From Bacteroidota bacterium (GTDB lineage: Bacteria > Bacteroidota > Bacteroidia > Cytophagales > Cyclobacteriaceae): a stretch of 64,000 nt of DNA. The position numbers and the translations under genes were made by a program. This document shows, piece by piece, positions 18,322 to 28,032 of the stretch. How positions within the stretch are numbered: position 1 is the stretch's first letter; every line of letters begins with the position of its first letter. Below the pieces are notes generated by a model, which did no database searches, had not been told where the DNA came from, and saw only the letters and a program-made list of their open reading frames with translations. The stretch is taken from the NCBI GenBank assembly GCA_018266055.1, contig JAFDYT010000006.1, positions 124,001-188,000 of the forward strand, read 5' to 3'.

Positions 18322-21300
18322 TTATCTGGCGATAAGTATCTTCTTCACCAGGGTTCCCTTGTCGGAATTTACGCGCACCAGATAAAGGCCTTCGGGAATA
18401 TTGCCGACAAAAACTTTATGCTCGGAAACAAGCCCTTCGGTAAGGGTGCTGGCCATCTGCCTGCCGACCATATCCACAATCTGAATGCTGGCGCCTTCTG
18501 CTGCCTGCGGCAACACTATGTTCATGTAATCCGAGTTAACCGGGTTAGGATAAATGGTCAATTGTGACGTGGGCTCTTCAATTCCAGTGATCGGTCCCTG
18601 AATACTCAGGTTGTCAATGGCCCAACCCCAGGCATTGACCGTAGAGTCGCTGTAAAGCCTGAAACGAACAAGCACAGAATCGCCGGCCTGAAATGCATTG
18701 TTCGTTGTGAAATCAATAAGCCTCGATTTATATAGAGAGGAGTTTCCGTTCTGCTTTCCGTTGAAGGCAATCTGCCAATCTGAGTTTGCATTGGCCGCAT
18801 AGGGCGAAACCAATTGCTTCCAGGTAGCGCCGTGGTCTTTGGATCCTTCCACCACGACATAATCTTTCGGGGCTCCCGACACAGTTTCGGCAATTGCAAC
18901 TTCATTAAAAACGATCTTGGAATTTGTAGCACTCACTTTTACCGGCGTCTTCAAAATGTAACTGAAGTCAGACGTGTATTTTAATCCAAAGCCGGTGGGG
19001 TAAGGATGCGCCGAATGAATGGCTCCGTCGCTAAAGCCTGAAGGCGTGGTGACGCTGAAGTAGTTTCCGGCAAAATCGGTATTGGTGCTATTGAAGTTAG
19101 ACACGTATGAGTCTACTGCCGATTTGAAATTCAAAACTGAAACTTTATACATGCCGCTGGACGGAAGTGTGCCCGCATTGCCTGCACTGTCGGCCGCGTT
19201 GATTCGGTATTCTATTTCGTCGCCAGCTTTGATGTTGGAGTTCGTGAGATTGAACGTAAGCTGATATCCACTCTGACCTTGCACTACCGTGAATGGGAAA
19301 TTGGTAACAGTTCCATTATTCACACTATAATCAATCGACAAACTTTTTAGTCCGCTGGCGTCAAATGCTTTCGTGGTGAGATCAAAGCTTGTGGCGGTGC
19401 TGGCAATAAAATCAACTTGGTTATGCAACACTGTTGGAGGAGTTTCGTCCACCTGAATTTTCAAGTTGTCGATTGCCCAGCCCCAACCATAGGCCAGCTG
19501 ATCGGAGTACAAACGGAACCGGATTACAATGACATCATTTTCTTTGAAGAAACCCGTTGATGTCATGTCAATGGTTCTGGTTTTAAACAAGGTATTGTCG
19601 CCACTAGCCAGCGAGTTGCCATTGCTATCTACATTGGTGTTCCATTTAGCAAGCCACGCCGATTGGTCATTGCAATCGTATCCTTTCACCAGATACTTCC
19701 AGGTCACTCCTCCATCTTTCGAGCCTTCTACAATCACGTAGTCATAGAAATCTACGCTTGGCCACGTCACACCTGATTTGCCAGGTTCAACCAACACCAC
19801 TTCATCGTACTTCATGGTAGCCAATCCTTTTGCCCTGAGTTTGATCGGAACGCGCAATTCATAGACGTAATTGAGCGAGTCTTTGCCAAGCGACGTAGCA
19901 CTTGGGTAAGGATGCTGCGAGTGAATAGCTCCATCGGTAAAGCCAGTAGGTGTAGCTATCGAATAAAAGCTGTCACCAAAAAAATCCGAAGAGGCTGTAT
20001 TGAAATTATTCTGATACGAAGATTGTGTGGCGGCAAGGCTCACTACATTCACGCTGTTGTAATTCGATGTAGGAGAATAGGCTACGTTTTGCGCCACCGA
20101 ACTATCCACTGCTTTGATCCGGTATTTAATCACATCGCCGGCGTTCAATCCGGTGAGAGAAATCGAAACCGTGTACGTCGAATCGGATGAATTGACGAGT
20201 GTTTTATCGGGCTGCGCAACGTTGTTTATCTGCCATTCCACAGTTCCGGATTGTATCCCGATATTATCGGTGAGCACTGCGGTAATAACAAGGTTTGCAT
20301 CCGTATTTTTTACAAAGCTGATCGGTGTGTGTGTGATGTGCGGAGGTTTGGTGTCGGGCCCAGCCTGAAACGAATAGGGCACCTGACCAGGCGTAGCCGT
20401 TCCCTGTGTCCACACCTGACCTGGTTTATAAAACGTTCGTCCGGCATTGTCGACAATCGATAAATAATATTGGTAAGTAGTAAGCTGGCTAGTGGTAGGC
20501 TTAGGAATCAAAGCGCTGAATTCATTTGCGTTGGCGGTGGGCTGCATAGTCACAGAAACAAGGGCTGCTCCATTTACCGAATAGTTCAGCTTGAAGGAGC
20601 TGGCACTGTACGTTGTGTCGCCGCTGATTTGACTAAGTACCGTGAAATCGCTGCTTACTGTTTCTGTATTTTTTAAGGGAGTGAATTGGATGTAAATGTC
20701 ATTCCATCCCATATCTTTCAAAATTCCTAGCGCAATTGGGCCGGGATTATGAATCGCTTCTGCGCTATTAAAAAATGGCGTCATCAGCGAATTGATGTTC
20801 CCCTTTGGATACGTTGTTTCGTCAAGGTGAGCAACGCTTGAACCAGCCGAGTAGGTGGATGGCGCGTAAATTCTTCCTCTCAATCCGGAATTGCCACCCT
20901 TCACCAGAGCAGAATTAAAATACAAAGCTCCTCCCGTAACCTGTGAACCAAGGCCTGTGGACGGCGATGCAAAACTTTCCACCAGATTCTGACCAGTTGA
21001 ACTTTCCAGAAATGTCTCGTAAATCACGGGAACCGAAAAAATTGATTGCACATCGCCCGAGCCGCCGCTTTCCTCATACGAATGCGTAATTCCCAGGCCA
21101 TGGCCAATTTCATGAAGCACCACCGACATCAAATCATATTTGCCAGATGGCGTTGCTCCGTCCGTACCATAGTACCATGCGGCTTGATCGCTATTGAATG
21201 AAGCAACGATATCTGGCTCCGTCGTTGAGTTCAACTCATGGCCGGCAATTTTTTCGGCAAGCGCTACCGGATGCCAGATGTTGTACTTCTGTGCGCCATC

Positions 21301-21696
21301 AAAATTGATATAATAAGTAGCGGGCGAAGCCGAGCCTAAAATACCCGTGCCTAGTGGCTCCCACACTGCCGAAATGCGGATGGGATTTGGTGAAACAATC
21401 AACGTCTTCCAGATATCCACGGCGGCTTGAAACGCCGCTTGTGCCTGCGCGGAAAATCCTGTGTACGTTACAATGATGTTTGCTTCGGTTCGCTGCGATG
21501 GATTTTTCTTTCTTTCCAGATACGACTGTGGCGGCGCCACAAAGGTGTTGGCATCAATGGCCGTGCCGTAACACACGGTTCCTTTTTTCGGCTTCATCGA
21601 CTTCATTGCCAATGGCCCTGATGCGGTTTGTGCAAAACCCAATGATGCACTCAACGCGAGCACCACTACACTGATCGTTCGTTTCAATTTGCTCAT
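18322..21696 (-). CDS. T9SS-secreted metzincin-like metalloprotease
   Basis: 1124 residues. A signal peptide (cleavage near FAQ, about 23) precedes a protease domain with the zinc site HEIGHGLGITH (195-205) and a candidate Met-turn in INSLMTP (301-307). Two similar modules follow, each an Ig-like segment (DTKPPHITHTPISF; DETPPTVLHNQVDF) plus a jelly-roll-like segment ending DYVIVEGSKDGGVTWK...GWGWAIDNL and DYVVVEGSKDHGATWK...AWGWAIDNL. The last about 75 residues form a type A T9SS sorting domain (TSQLTIYPNPVN, then GLYLVRV, ending KKILIAR), which sends the protein through the type IX system to the cell surface or medium. The substrate is unknown. It lies between the DUF58 gene and carB on the same strand. 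Confidence 0.92.
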   Translation of the reverse strand: MSKLKRTISVVVLALSASLGFAQTASGPLAMKSMKPKKGTVCYGTAIDANTFVAPPQSYLERKKNPSQRTEANIIVTYTGFSAQAQAAFQAAVDIWKTLIVSPNPIRISAVWEPLGTGILGSASPATYYINFDGAQKYNIWHPVALAEKIAGHELNSTTEPDIVASFNSDQAAWYYGTDGATPSGKYDLMSVVLHEIGHGLGITHSYEESGGSGDVQSIFSVPVIYETFLESSTGQNLVESFASPSTGLGSQVTGGALYFNSALVKGGNSGLRGRIYAPSTYSAGSSVAHLDETTYPKGNINSLMTPFFNSAEAIHNPGPIALGILKDMGWNDIYIQFTPLKNTETVSSDFTVLSQISGDTTYSASSFKLNYSVNGAALVSVTMQPTANANEFSALIPKPTTSQLTTYQYYLSIVDNAGRTFYKPGQVWTQGTATPGQVPYSFQAGPDTKPPHITHTPISFVKNTDANLVITAVLTDNIGIQSGTVEWQINNVAQPDKTLVNSSDSTYTVSISLTGLNAGDVIKYRIKAVDSSVAQNVAYSPTSNYNSVNVVSLAATQSSYQNNFNTASSDFFGDSFYSIATPTGFTDGAIHSQHPYPSATSLGKDSLNYVYELRVPIKLRAKGLATMKYDEVVLVEPGKSGVTWPSVDFYDYVIVEGSKDGGVTWKYLVKGYDCNDQSAWLAKWNTNVDSNGNSLASGDNTLFKTRTIDMTSTGFFKENDVIVIRFRLYSDQLAYGWGWAIDNLKIQVDETPPTVLHNQVDFIASTATSFDLTTKAFDASGLKSLSIDYSVNNGTVTNFPFTVVQGQSGYQLTFNLTNSNIKAGDEIEYRINAADSAGNAGTLPSSGMYKVSVLNFKSAVDSYVSNFNSTNTDFAGNYFSVTTPSGFSDGAIHSAHPYPTGFGLKYTSDFSYILKTPVKVSATNSKIVFNEVAIAETVSGAPKDYVVVEGSKDHGATWKQLVSPYAANANSDWQIAFNGKQNGNSSLYKSRLIDFTTNNAFQAGDSVLVRFRLYSDSTVNAWGWAIDNLSIQGPITGIEEPTSQLTIYPNPVNSDYMNIVLPQAAEGASIQIVDMVGRQMASTLTEGLVSEHKVFVGNIPEGLYLVRVNSDKGTLVKKILIAR

Positions 21697-21742
21697 GATC
21701 TGAATTTTCGGATTATAAAAATAACAATTTTAAGAGGCTTTG

Positions 21743-21805
21743 TTAATTTCAGATTCCTTTCAATTTTTTATCACCCTCTGTTCGGTATTTCTCTACTGAA
21801 ATTAA
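21743..21805. repeat. Ten-base inverted repeat at the end of the DUF58 gene
   Basis: TTAATTTCAG (21743-21752) is the exact reverse complement of CTGAAATTAA (21796-21805), whose bases include the DUF58 stop codon. The loop is 43 bases. No T-run follows on the minus strand, so a terminator is doubtful; it may be chance in AT-rich DNA. Confidence 0.25.
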
Positions 21806-23136
21806 ATCAGATTGCGGGCTTTTAACTCAAGATATTTGTTGATCGTGTTAACCGTAAGTTTCTCAGGAGCGGTAAGTATGGTGTGTATTTTATGCTTCTG
21901 TAACTCACGCACGATTAATTTCTTTTCATAACTGAACCGCTCGGCCGTAGCCTGAAAATAAATCTCCTTGAGATCCTCCGTTTTGTTTTCCAGCAGACTC
22001 TTTAATTCTGTATTCTCAAAAAAGATGACCACCAGCAAATGCGCGCGGTTCAGATTCATTAGATAAGGCAACTGCCTTTTTAATCCATGGATACTTTCAA
22101 AATTGGTAAACAGCAGCAGCAAACTCCGGTGCGAAATGGATTTGCGCACCATGGAGTATAGCGTTGAATAATCCGTTTCGAGAAAAGCTGTCTTCTGGTT
22201 GTAGAGTGTTTCCTGAATAACAGTCATCTGATTGCTCAATCTTCCGGCCGGCAAAAAGCTTCCAATCTTATCCTGAAAAGTAATCAGGCCAGCTTTATCC
22301 GACTTTTTCACCGCGATGTTGGAAATCACCAGGCTGGCGTTGATGGCATAATCGAGAAGACTCATTCCGTGAAACGGCATTTGCATCACGCGGCCTTTAT
22401 CGATGAGAGAATACACGGCTTGTGATCGTTCGTCCTGATATTGATTAACCATCAGCCGCGATCGGCGCGCCGTAGCTTTCCAGTTCACCGTTCGAAAATC
22501 ATCGCCCGATACATATTCTTTTATCAACTCAAACTCCTGGTTGTGGCCTATGCGACGAATCTTTTTTATACCCGTATCGGTGAGCCTGTGATGAATCGCC
22601 AGCAGTTCGTACCTGCGCATCTGAATGTACGACGGATAAACCGGCACCAGCTTATCTGCCGAAAAGCGAAACTTCCGCGCGATCAATTGCAACGGCGAAT
22701 GGACCAGCACATTCACCGCGCCAAAGGAGTATTCGCCGCGCTTCACCGGCCGGAGAAAATATCGAATCACTTTACTGGTGCCGCCCGGCATCACCAGATT
22801 GAACTCCACATCCCGGCGCTGAAACTGATCGGGTGTTTCATCAAACACCCGCAACAGAATTTTAAAAGTGTAATAACTGTGGAAGTGAATTTGAATTTCA
22901 TTTTCGTCGCCATTCGAGAGGCGATCGGCCAGCGTGCGCTCTCCTTCAAGGCCTTTCTTCACGCGATACAACAACAGAAAATCGGTGGCCACCGCGGCCA
23001 GCAAAACAAAAAATAAAAGTTGAATAAAGAAAAAAATCTCAGGCACGATAAAACTTATCACAAACAAAACAGCGATCGACCCGAGCGCGGTAAAAAGCCG
23101 GTTGGTGAGAAATAGACTTCGAATCAGTTTTATCAT
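21802..23136 (-). CDS. DUF58 domain protein
   Basis: 444 residues. Two hydrophobic helices at the N-terminus (about 13-50) are followed by a soluble part with the DUF58 signature EYVSGDDFRTVNWKATARRSRLMVNQY and a C-terminal vWA-like fold (residues about 235 on: SLIDKGRVM, LLLLFTNF). DUF58 proteins nearly always sit next to MoxR ATPases and are thought to work with them in envelope protein maturation. It is the last gene of a seven-gene run on this strand, 11 bases after moxR. Confidence 0.9.
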   Translation of the reverse strand: MIKLIRSLFLTNRLFTALGSIAVLFVISFIVPEIFFFIQLLFFVLLAAVATDFLLLYRVKKGLEGERTLADRLSNGDENEIQIHFHSYYTFKILLRVFDETPDQFQRRDVEFNLVMPGGTSKVIRYFLRPVKRGEYSFGAVNVLVHSPLQLIARKFRFSADKLVPVYPSYIQMRRYELLAIHHRLTDTGIKKIRRIGHNQEFELIKEYVSGDDFRTVNWKATARRSRLMVNQYQDERSQAVYSLIDKGRVMQMPFHGMSLLDYAINASLVISNIAVKKSDKAGLITFQDKIGSFLPAGRLSNQMTVIQETLYNQKTAFLETDYSTLYSMVRKSISHRSLLLLFTNFESIHGLKRQLPYLMNLNRAHLLVVIFFENTELKSLLENKTEDLKEIYFQATAERFSYEKKLIVRELQKHKIHTILTAPEKLTVNTINKYLELKARNLI

Positions 23137-23147
23137 GAAAAATTTTC

Positions 23148-24125
23148 TTAACGCGGTACTTCCACTTTGTCGATGATCAGCTTAATCACCTCATCGGTAG
23201 AAATGCCTTCCATTTCTTTTTCAGGACTCAGCGCGATGCGATGTCTCAACACCGGCTTGGCGATGAGCTTAATGTCTTCCGGGCTTACAAAGTCGCGACC
23301 ATTAATCACTGCGTGCGCCTTCGATCCAGTCAAAATCGCGATAGAGGCGCGCGGCGATGCGCCCAAAAACAGCAACGGATTGTTGCGCGTCTCCTGCACG
23401 ATCTGCGCAATGTACTTCAACAAGTTTGGCTCCACGTGCACCTGATGCGTAAACTGCCTCAACTGCAAAATTTGTTCAGCCGACAGCACTGGCTGCACAT
23501 CCGAAATCGGCACAGCCCCCTTGCGGTCATGATGATTGGAGAGGATCGTGATCTCGTGGTCAAGCGCCGGATAATCAACAATCAGTTTAAAAAGAAAACG
23601 ATCCAGTTGCGCTTCAGGAAGGCGATAGGTTCCTTCCTGTTCTATCGGATTTTGTGTAGCCAACACGAGGTAAGGGCTTTTCATTTTATGCGTATGTCCA
23701 TCCACTGTTACCTGGCGTTCTTCCATTACCTCAAATAACGCCGCCTGTGTTTTTGCAGGAGCACGGTTAATCTCGTCGATCAACACCAGATTAGAAAAAA
23801 TCGGGCCGGCTTTGAATTCAAACTCTGAAGTCTTCAGATTGTAAACCGAGGTGCCGAGCACGTCCGACGGCATCAAGTCAGGAGTAAACTGGATTCGCGA
23901 AAAATCAACGGAGATAATTCTCGAAAGCAGTTTAGCAGTAAGCGTCTTAGCCACACCCGGCACACCTTCGATGAGCACGTGCCCGTCGGCCAGGATTGCT
24001 GTGATGAGCAACTCCACCAGTTGCTCTTGCCCCACGATTACTTTACCAATTTCATCTTTAATCTTTTTTATCTGCCCATTTAAAATGGACAGATCGATGC
24101 GCGCGTGAAATGTGTTTTCTTCCAT
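23148..24125 (-). CDS. MoxR-family AAA+ ATPase
   Basis: 325 residues. Walker A is GVPGVAKT, Walker B is NLVLIDEINRAPAKTQAALFEVMEE, with sensor 1 at LVLATQNPIEQEG and the arginine-finger region LPEAQLDRFLF. It is a chaperone-like AAA+ ATPase that acts with vWA/DUF58 partners. It sits directly between the DUF4350 gene (9-base gap) and the DUF58 gene (11-base gap). Confidence 0.95.
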   Translation of the reverse strand: MEENTFHARIDLSILNGQIKKIKDEIGKVIVGQEQLVELLITAILADGHVLIEGVPGVAKTLTAKLLSRIISVDFSRIQFTPDLMPSDVLGTSVYNLKTSEFEFKAGPIFSNLVLIDEINRAPAKTQAALFEVMEERQVTVDGHTHKMKSPYLVLATQNPIEQEGTYRLPEAQLDRFLFKLIVDYPALDHEITILSNHHDRKGAVPISDVQPVLSAEQILQLRQFTHQVHVEPNLLKYIAQIVQETRNNPLLFLGASPRASIAILTGSKAHAVINGRDFVSPEDIKLIAKPVLRHRIALSPEKEMEGISTDEVIKLIIDKVEVPR

Positions 24126-24134
24126 GAATTGAAT

Positions 24135-25337
24135 TTATTTATTCCAAAATTTTTGAATCAAATCGTTAAGAGTTGTTAACTCTTCTTCGAGAATTCTTTG
24201 CTTGCCCATAATCTGACGAATCAGCTTGACGAGTTTTTGAACCAGCTCTTCATCGACAGCCGTACGTAGCGACAGGTTTTTAGCATAATCCTCAGTGTGA
24301 AGCGGCAGTGAAAAATTATATTTTTCGCGTAGGGCTTCAAGGAAAAACAAAATCTTTTTGGTGGCGATAGCCTTGTGATCTTGTCGCTCGTAGTACAGCG
24401 TGCCGATGGTTCCTACAAACTCAAGAGTAGTGTTCTCCAGCGGAGCGATCACCGGAATCGGGCGTTGTCTGCGCTTCGCCTCGAAGGCAATGAAAAGCAA
24501 AACCGATATTATAGAAATGTAGTACGCCCAACGCAACGGATCGTTCATCAAAATAAAACGCATGGGCGTAGCAGCTTCCATACGACCCATCTGATAATAC
24601 TCCGTGCGATATATTTTTTTATCGGGTAAGTAAGAAAGCAGCGACGACACCAACGCATGATTGTCGTGATCGAGCAAATAGATGTTAGTGAAAATGAGCG
24701 GCGTGCTGCAAAAGATAAAATACCCTTTGCCATGATTGATCTTTATCGCTACCGGATCGTGGTCGGCATTGGCTGCGATTACCAACCCTTCTTTACGCAT
24801 CGATTTTTTCTTAGACGTGTCGGCCTTGTAATAATAGCTGCGAATATTTCCCTTCTTAAAATAAAAGTAACGGGAGGTATCGAAGTGTGACGCCACCAAA
24901 TGAATGGACGACGAATCATTTGACGATTGTGAAAAATCCTTAGCTTCAAAATTGTACGACGAGCGAAGACCAAGTGTATCGGCTATCTCACCATTGATGT
25001 ATGTGGATGAAACAAAAATTACTCCACCTTGCTCTACATGCGCGAGCATGGATTTGGCATCTTCCTTATCGGGATTAAAATTGGTGGCGAGGATTAGTAC
25101 GTTGTCGCGATCATCCAGTTTATTTTTGAATTCATAAAACGTTTCGTAATTGGTTTCCACTTTTTTACTAAACGCCGAAGGCAACAACTCGTTGAGCACA
25201 AAGGTGCCGTACGGATTTTTGTCTTCGTGCGCCAGCGTCACCGTCCAATCGTATTGTTTGTCTTTGCTTAAAAACATGAAAAGGAAGATGGCTGCCAGCA
25301 GCAACAGATAAGCAATATATTTCCAGTCCTTGCCCAT
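24135..25337 (-). CDS. DUF4350 domain membrane protein
   Basis: 400 residues. It has an N-terminal membrane helix (about 7-23), an extracytoplasmic domain of DUF4350 type (YNPYG...LNELLPSAF; LILATNFNPDKEDAKSML; GGVIFVS), a second helix near 270-290, and a cytoplasmic C-terminal helical tail. Its first codon overlaps the last base of the DUF4129 gene, indicating translational coupling. Function unknown; the family travels with DUF4129, MoxR and DUF58 genes. Confidence 0.85.
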   Translation of the reverse strand: MGKDWKYIAYLLLLAAIFLFMFLSKDKQYDWTVTLAHEDKNPYGTFVLNELLPSAFSKKVETNYETFYEFKNKLDDRDNVLILATNFNPDKEDAKSMLAHVEQGGVIFVSSTYINGEIADTLGLRSSYNFEAKDFSQSSNDSSSIHLVASHFDTSRYFYFKKGNIRSYYYKADTSKKKSMRKEGLVIAANADHDPVAIKINHGKGYFIFCSTPLIFTNIYLLDHDNHALVSSLLSYLPDKKIYRTEYYQMGRMEAATPMRFILMNDPLRWAYYISIISVLLFIAFEAKRRQRPIPVIAPLENTTLEFVGTIGTLYYERQDHKAIATKKILFFLEALREKYNFSLPLHTEDYAKNLSLRTAVDEELVQKLVKLIRQIMGKQRILEEELTTLNDLIQKFWNK

Positions 25338-26068
25338 CAGTTCACTTTATTTTTCAATTGCAGAAAAACACCTTCTACTTTCTGAAAAATTTCTTCCGAC
25401 ACGCGGAAGTTGCCGTACCACGCATAATCGAAGTAAAGGCTCAGCTCCTGAAATCCATCCTTCAGGTCAGACCTTTCTACTTCATCCAGATAATCGTGGT
25501 TGGTTTTTCCGGGAAGCCACCGGATCACCTGCTGATCGGAAAGAATTTTTAAAGAGTACAAAAAAACCAGTCGCGTGGCCATTCGGTAATCGTTGTTCTG
25601 TTTGGCCTCACGAATCAGTTTTTCAAAATCCATTTCGTGGATGTTTTCTTCAAACAACTGATTGTTTGATTGCCCGGCATCGGCGCCTGAAAAGAAAACT
25701 CGAAACGCATTCACTCTCAAAAGCAGCAGAATGATCACCACCAAAAGCGCGCCGCCGAGAATGTACATGGTAATCTGGCCAAGAGTAGTGGTGGTTGCTC
25801 CACGCAAAATCCGGAATAACAAATCAGCGAGCCACTGCTTAAACCGGGTCCACCAGCTTTCGGCCACGGTAGGCGGCTGACTATAGTTCAGCTCATCCTC
25901 AGCCTTCAGGCGGTTAATCTCCTTTTCAGAAAATTTCTTCTCCGCTATGTTCGTCGTATCGGCAATGGTATACGATTTTTGCTCCACCACTACTGTGTCG
26001 GCAGGCACAATCGTTGTATCCGACTGCGGAGAAAAAATCAACAATAAAGTAAAAGCGAAATTCAGCAT
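25337..26068 (-). CDS. DUF4129 domain protein
   Basis: 243 residues. A signal-like N-terminus, a middle membrane helix (about 90-115, MYILGGALLVVIILLLL), and the C-terminal DUF4129 region (DYLDEVERSDLKDGFQELSLYFDYAWYGNF). In other phyla DUF4129 is fused to transglutaminase modules in MoxR/DUF58 clusters. Here it stands alone. It overlaps the DUF4350 gene by one base. Confidence 0.85.
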   Translation of the reverse strand: MLNFAFTLLLIFSPQSDTTIVPADTVVVEQKSYTIADTTNIAEKKFSEKEINRLKAEDELNYSQPPTVAESWWTRFKQWLADLLFRILRGATTTTLGQITMYILGGALLVVIILLLLRVNAFRVFFSGADAGQSNNQLFEENIHEMDFEKLIREAKQNNDYRMATRLVFLYSLKILSDQQVIRWLPGKTNHDYLDEVERSDLKDGFQELSLYFDYAWYGNFRVSEEIFQKVEGVFLQLKNKVN

Positions 26069-26083
26069 GCAGGCTGTATGCGA

Positions 26084-27067
26084 TTAAAACGATTCGTTGC
26101 GCGAACTGTCTTCCGTTGGTTTTCCAAAATTTTCAATGTCGCTCATCAATCCTTTGGCTTCTTTCAATTCTACCAGGTTATAATATTGAAAGACGAGTCC
26201 AAAGCTTGGCAAACTTTGCAATAACATTTGCGACATGTAATACAGCGTGAGAAACACAAAACTCACGACTTTGAAAGTATCGCTCATTTCAAGCGGGTTG
26301 CCGCCAGAAGCTTTGTTGAAAGCGCTGACAAAAATGAAAATGTAGTAGGGTATGATAAAGATGTAAGAGATTGCGCCGCCAATCATCGAAAGAACGAGTG
26401 AAATACCAAACGTGCTCCACCATTTTCCGGAAACAAGTCGCAAAGAGCGCGCGGCCGCTTCAAAAAAGCCCAAATCCTCATTGACCTGAACATAAAATAC
26501 CAACGAAATACCGACAGCAAGATAAATCACCAAGATGATGGCCGCGATCACAACCAATATTACCAGCGCCGTAGAAATATTTTGAAGTACAACGCCAAGG
26601 ATCGTCGCGGCAAAAAAGATAACTACGAAACTGATCACAATGAGAAGAATGCTTCCAAGATATTTCCAGATTGTCTCACGCACCTTTTCCCAGACTTCGG
26701 CCACTTCTATCTGATTTGTTTTTTTCTGGCCGTACAGCCACGCATAGCTATTGATCGTGGCAAGCGAGATCACATAGCTCACAATCAGGAACAAATACAT
26801 CAACACCATTTCTCCCCAAAATGACGCCGACGAAAAATATTTCAAGGTCTCGTCGGGCGACGAGGCCTGCGGGTTGAGTGCACGACCCATAAAGGAGGAG
26901 AAAAATGAGCCAAGAAAAATACTGCCGATCAACACCGCCGGACCAGCAATTAAAATCAAACTCTTGCTAAGTGGTTTGAAGTTTTGCTTGATGAACTCAA
27001 ACACCGTGTTGATTTTCTTTCCAAAATTTCTCGCTTCTTGAAACTGGATCAGGTTAAATTCTTCCAT
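26084..27067 (-). CDS. Polytopic membrane protein of the SpoIIM/MoxR cluster
   Basis: 327 residues with about six transmembrane segments (near 38-60, 88-110, 135-160, 165-190, 215-240, 265-290) and soluble ends. No named domain recognised with certainty. Similar unnamed membrane proteins recur at this position in Bacteroidota clusters of this kind. It overlaps the end of the SpoIIM-like gene by 19 bases, so the two are coupled. Confidence 0.82.
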   Translation of the reverse strand: MEEFNLIQFQEARNFGKKINTVFEFIKQNFKPLSKSLILIAGPAVLIGSIFLGSFFSSFMGRALNPQASSPDETLKYFSSASFWGEMVLMYLFLIVSYVISLATINSYAWLYGQKKTNQIEVAEVWEKVRETIWKYLGSILLIVISFVVIFFAATILGVVLQNISTALVILVVIAAIILVIYLAVGISLVFYVQVNEDLGFFEAAARSLRLVSGKWWSTFGISLVLSMIGGAISYIFIIPYYIFIFVSAFNKASGGNPLEMSDTFKVVSFVFLTLYYMSQMLLQSLPSFGLVFQYYNLVELKEAKGLMSDIENFGKPTEDSSRNESF

Positions 27068-28014
27068 TTTTTTTTCAATTGAAAAGGGTAGATGATGAAA
27101 TAGTAAATTATGAGCATTGCAGACAGACCGATGATCATCATTTTCACTGCGACAGGCATGAAGGCATAGCGTGTGATGAACGATTCGATGAAACCGGCGA
27201 TTATAAAAAAGGGTACGAGACCAATTACAATTTTCAATCCTGTGAATGTCGATCTTTTGAAGGAGACGATGCGCGGATAAGTACCTGGGAATAATAACCC
27301 GTTGCCCATGGTAAAGCCTGCGCCTGCTGCAATCACAATCGACGACAACTCGATAGTGCCATGTAGCATAATGACCGGCAGCGCCTGCGACAACTGACTC
27401 TCCTGATAAAAGAACATGACAAACGTGCCCACCATCACGCCGTTGTAAAACAAATACAAGCCGGTGCCCAGAGAAGCAAAAATCCCGAAGACGAATACTC
27501 TAAACGAAACCAACACATTGTTCAGCGTAATCATCCAAAACATATCCATCTGCCCACCGGAAGAATAGACTCGCGTCGGATTTCCGCTTCGTATATTTTC
27601 TAATGTAGTGTTGACGTATCCGTCGCCGAGAATCAGCCGGACAAACGTGTCGTCGTTTGCCACTGATACCACTCCGATAGCACCGGACACCAGAAACACA
27701 ATCAGCGCCAACAGCATTTGCTTTCGCGAATGGTACACGGCCTCGGGCACTTCTATTTTCCAGAAATGAATAAACCGGTTTTTCTCTTCTCTTTTATTCT
27801 TATAAATCTCGCGATGCACTTTTCCGGTCAGCGAGTTAAGGTATTGCGTTACTCTGCTTTTAGGATATTGGGTGCGAGCAAACGAAAGATCGTCGGTGAG
27901 CTGAATGAATACATCGGCCAACTGATCGGGCGGCACTTGCTGCTGATGGTTCAGCTGCTTTTCAAAATCTTCCCATCGGGCCTTGTTGCGTTTTATAAAT
28001 GCTGCTTCAAGCAT
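27049..28014 (-). CDS. SpoIIM/DUF95-family membrane protein
   Basis: 321 residues from the ATG at 28014 (a TTG two codons earlier is possible). The soluble helical N-terminus (LEAAFIKRNKARWEDFEKQL) leads to a five- or six-helix membrane domain with the SpoIIM-family features NNVLVSFRVFVFGIFASLGTG and LPVIMLHGTIELSSIVIAAGAGF. The family is named for a Bacillus engulfment protein, but this organism is not a spore former and the role here is unknown. It follows the dipeptidase gene by 18 bases. Confidence 0.88.
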   Translation of the reverse strand: MLEAAFIKRNKARWEDFEKQLNHQQQVPPDQLADVFIQLTDDLSFARTQYPKSRVTQYLNSLTGKVHREIYKNKREEKNRFIHFWKIEVPEAVYHSRKQMLLALIVFLVSGAIGVVSVANDDTFVRLILGDGYVNTTLENIRSGNPTRVYSSGGQMDMFWMITLNNVLVSFRVFVFGIFASLGTGLYLFYNGVMVGTFVMFFYQESQLSQALPVIMLHGTIELSSIVIAAGAGFTMGNGLLFPGTYPRIVSFKRSTFTGLKIVIGLVPFFIIAGFIESFITRYAFMPVAVKMMIIGLSAMLIIYYFIIYPFQLKKKWKNLT

Positions 28015-28032
28015 GAGCAATGAGGTTGATAC

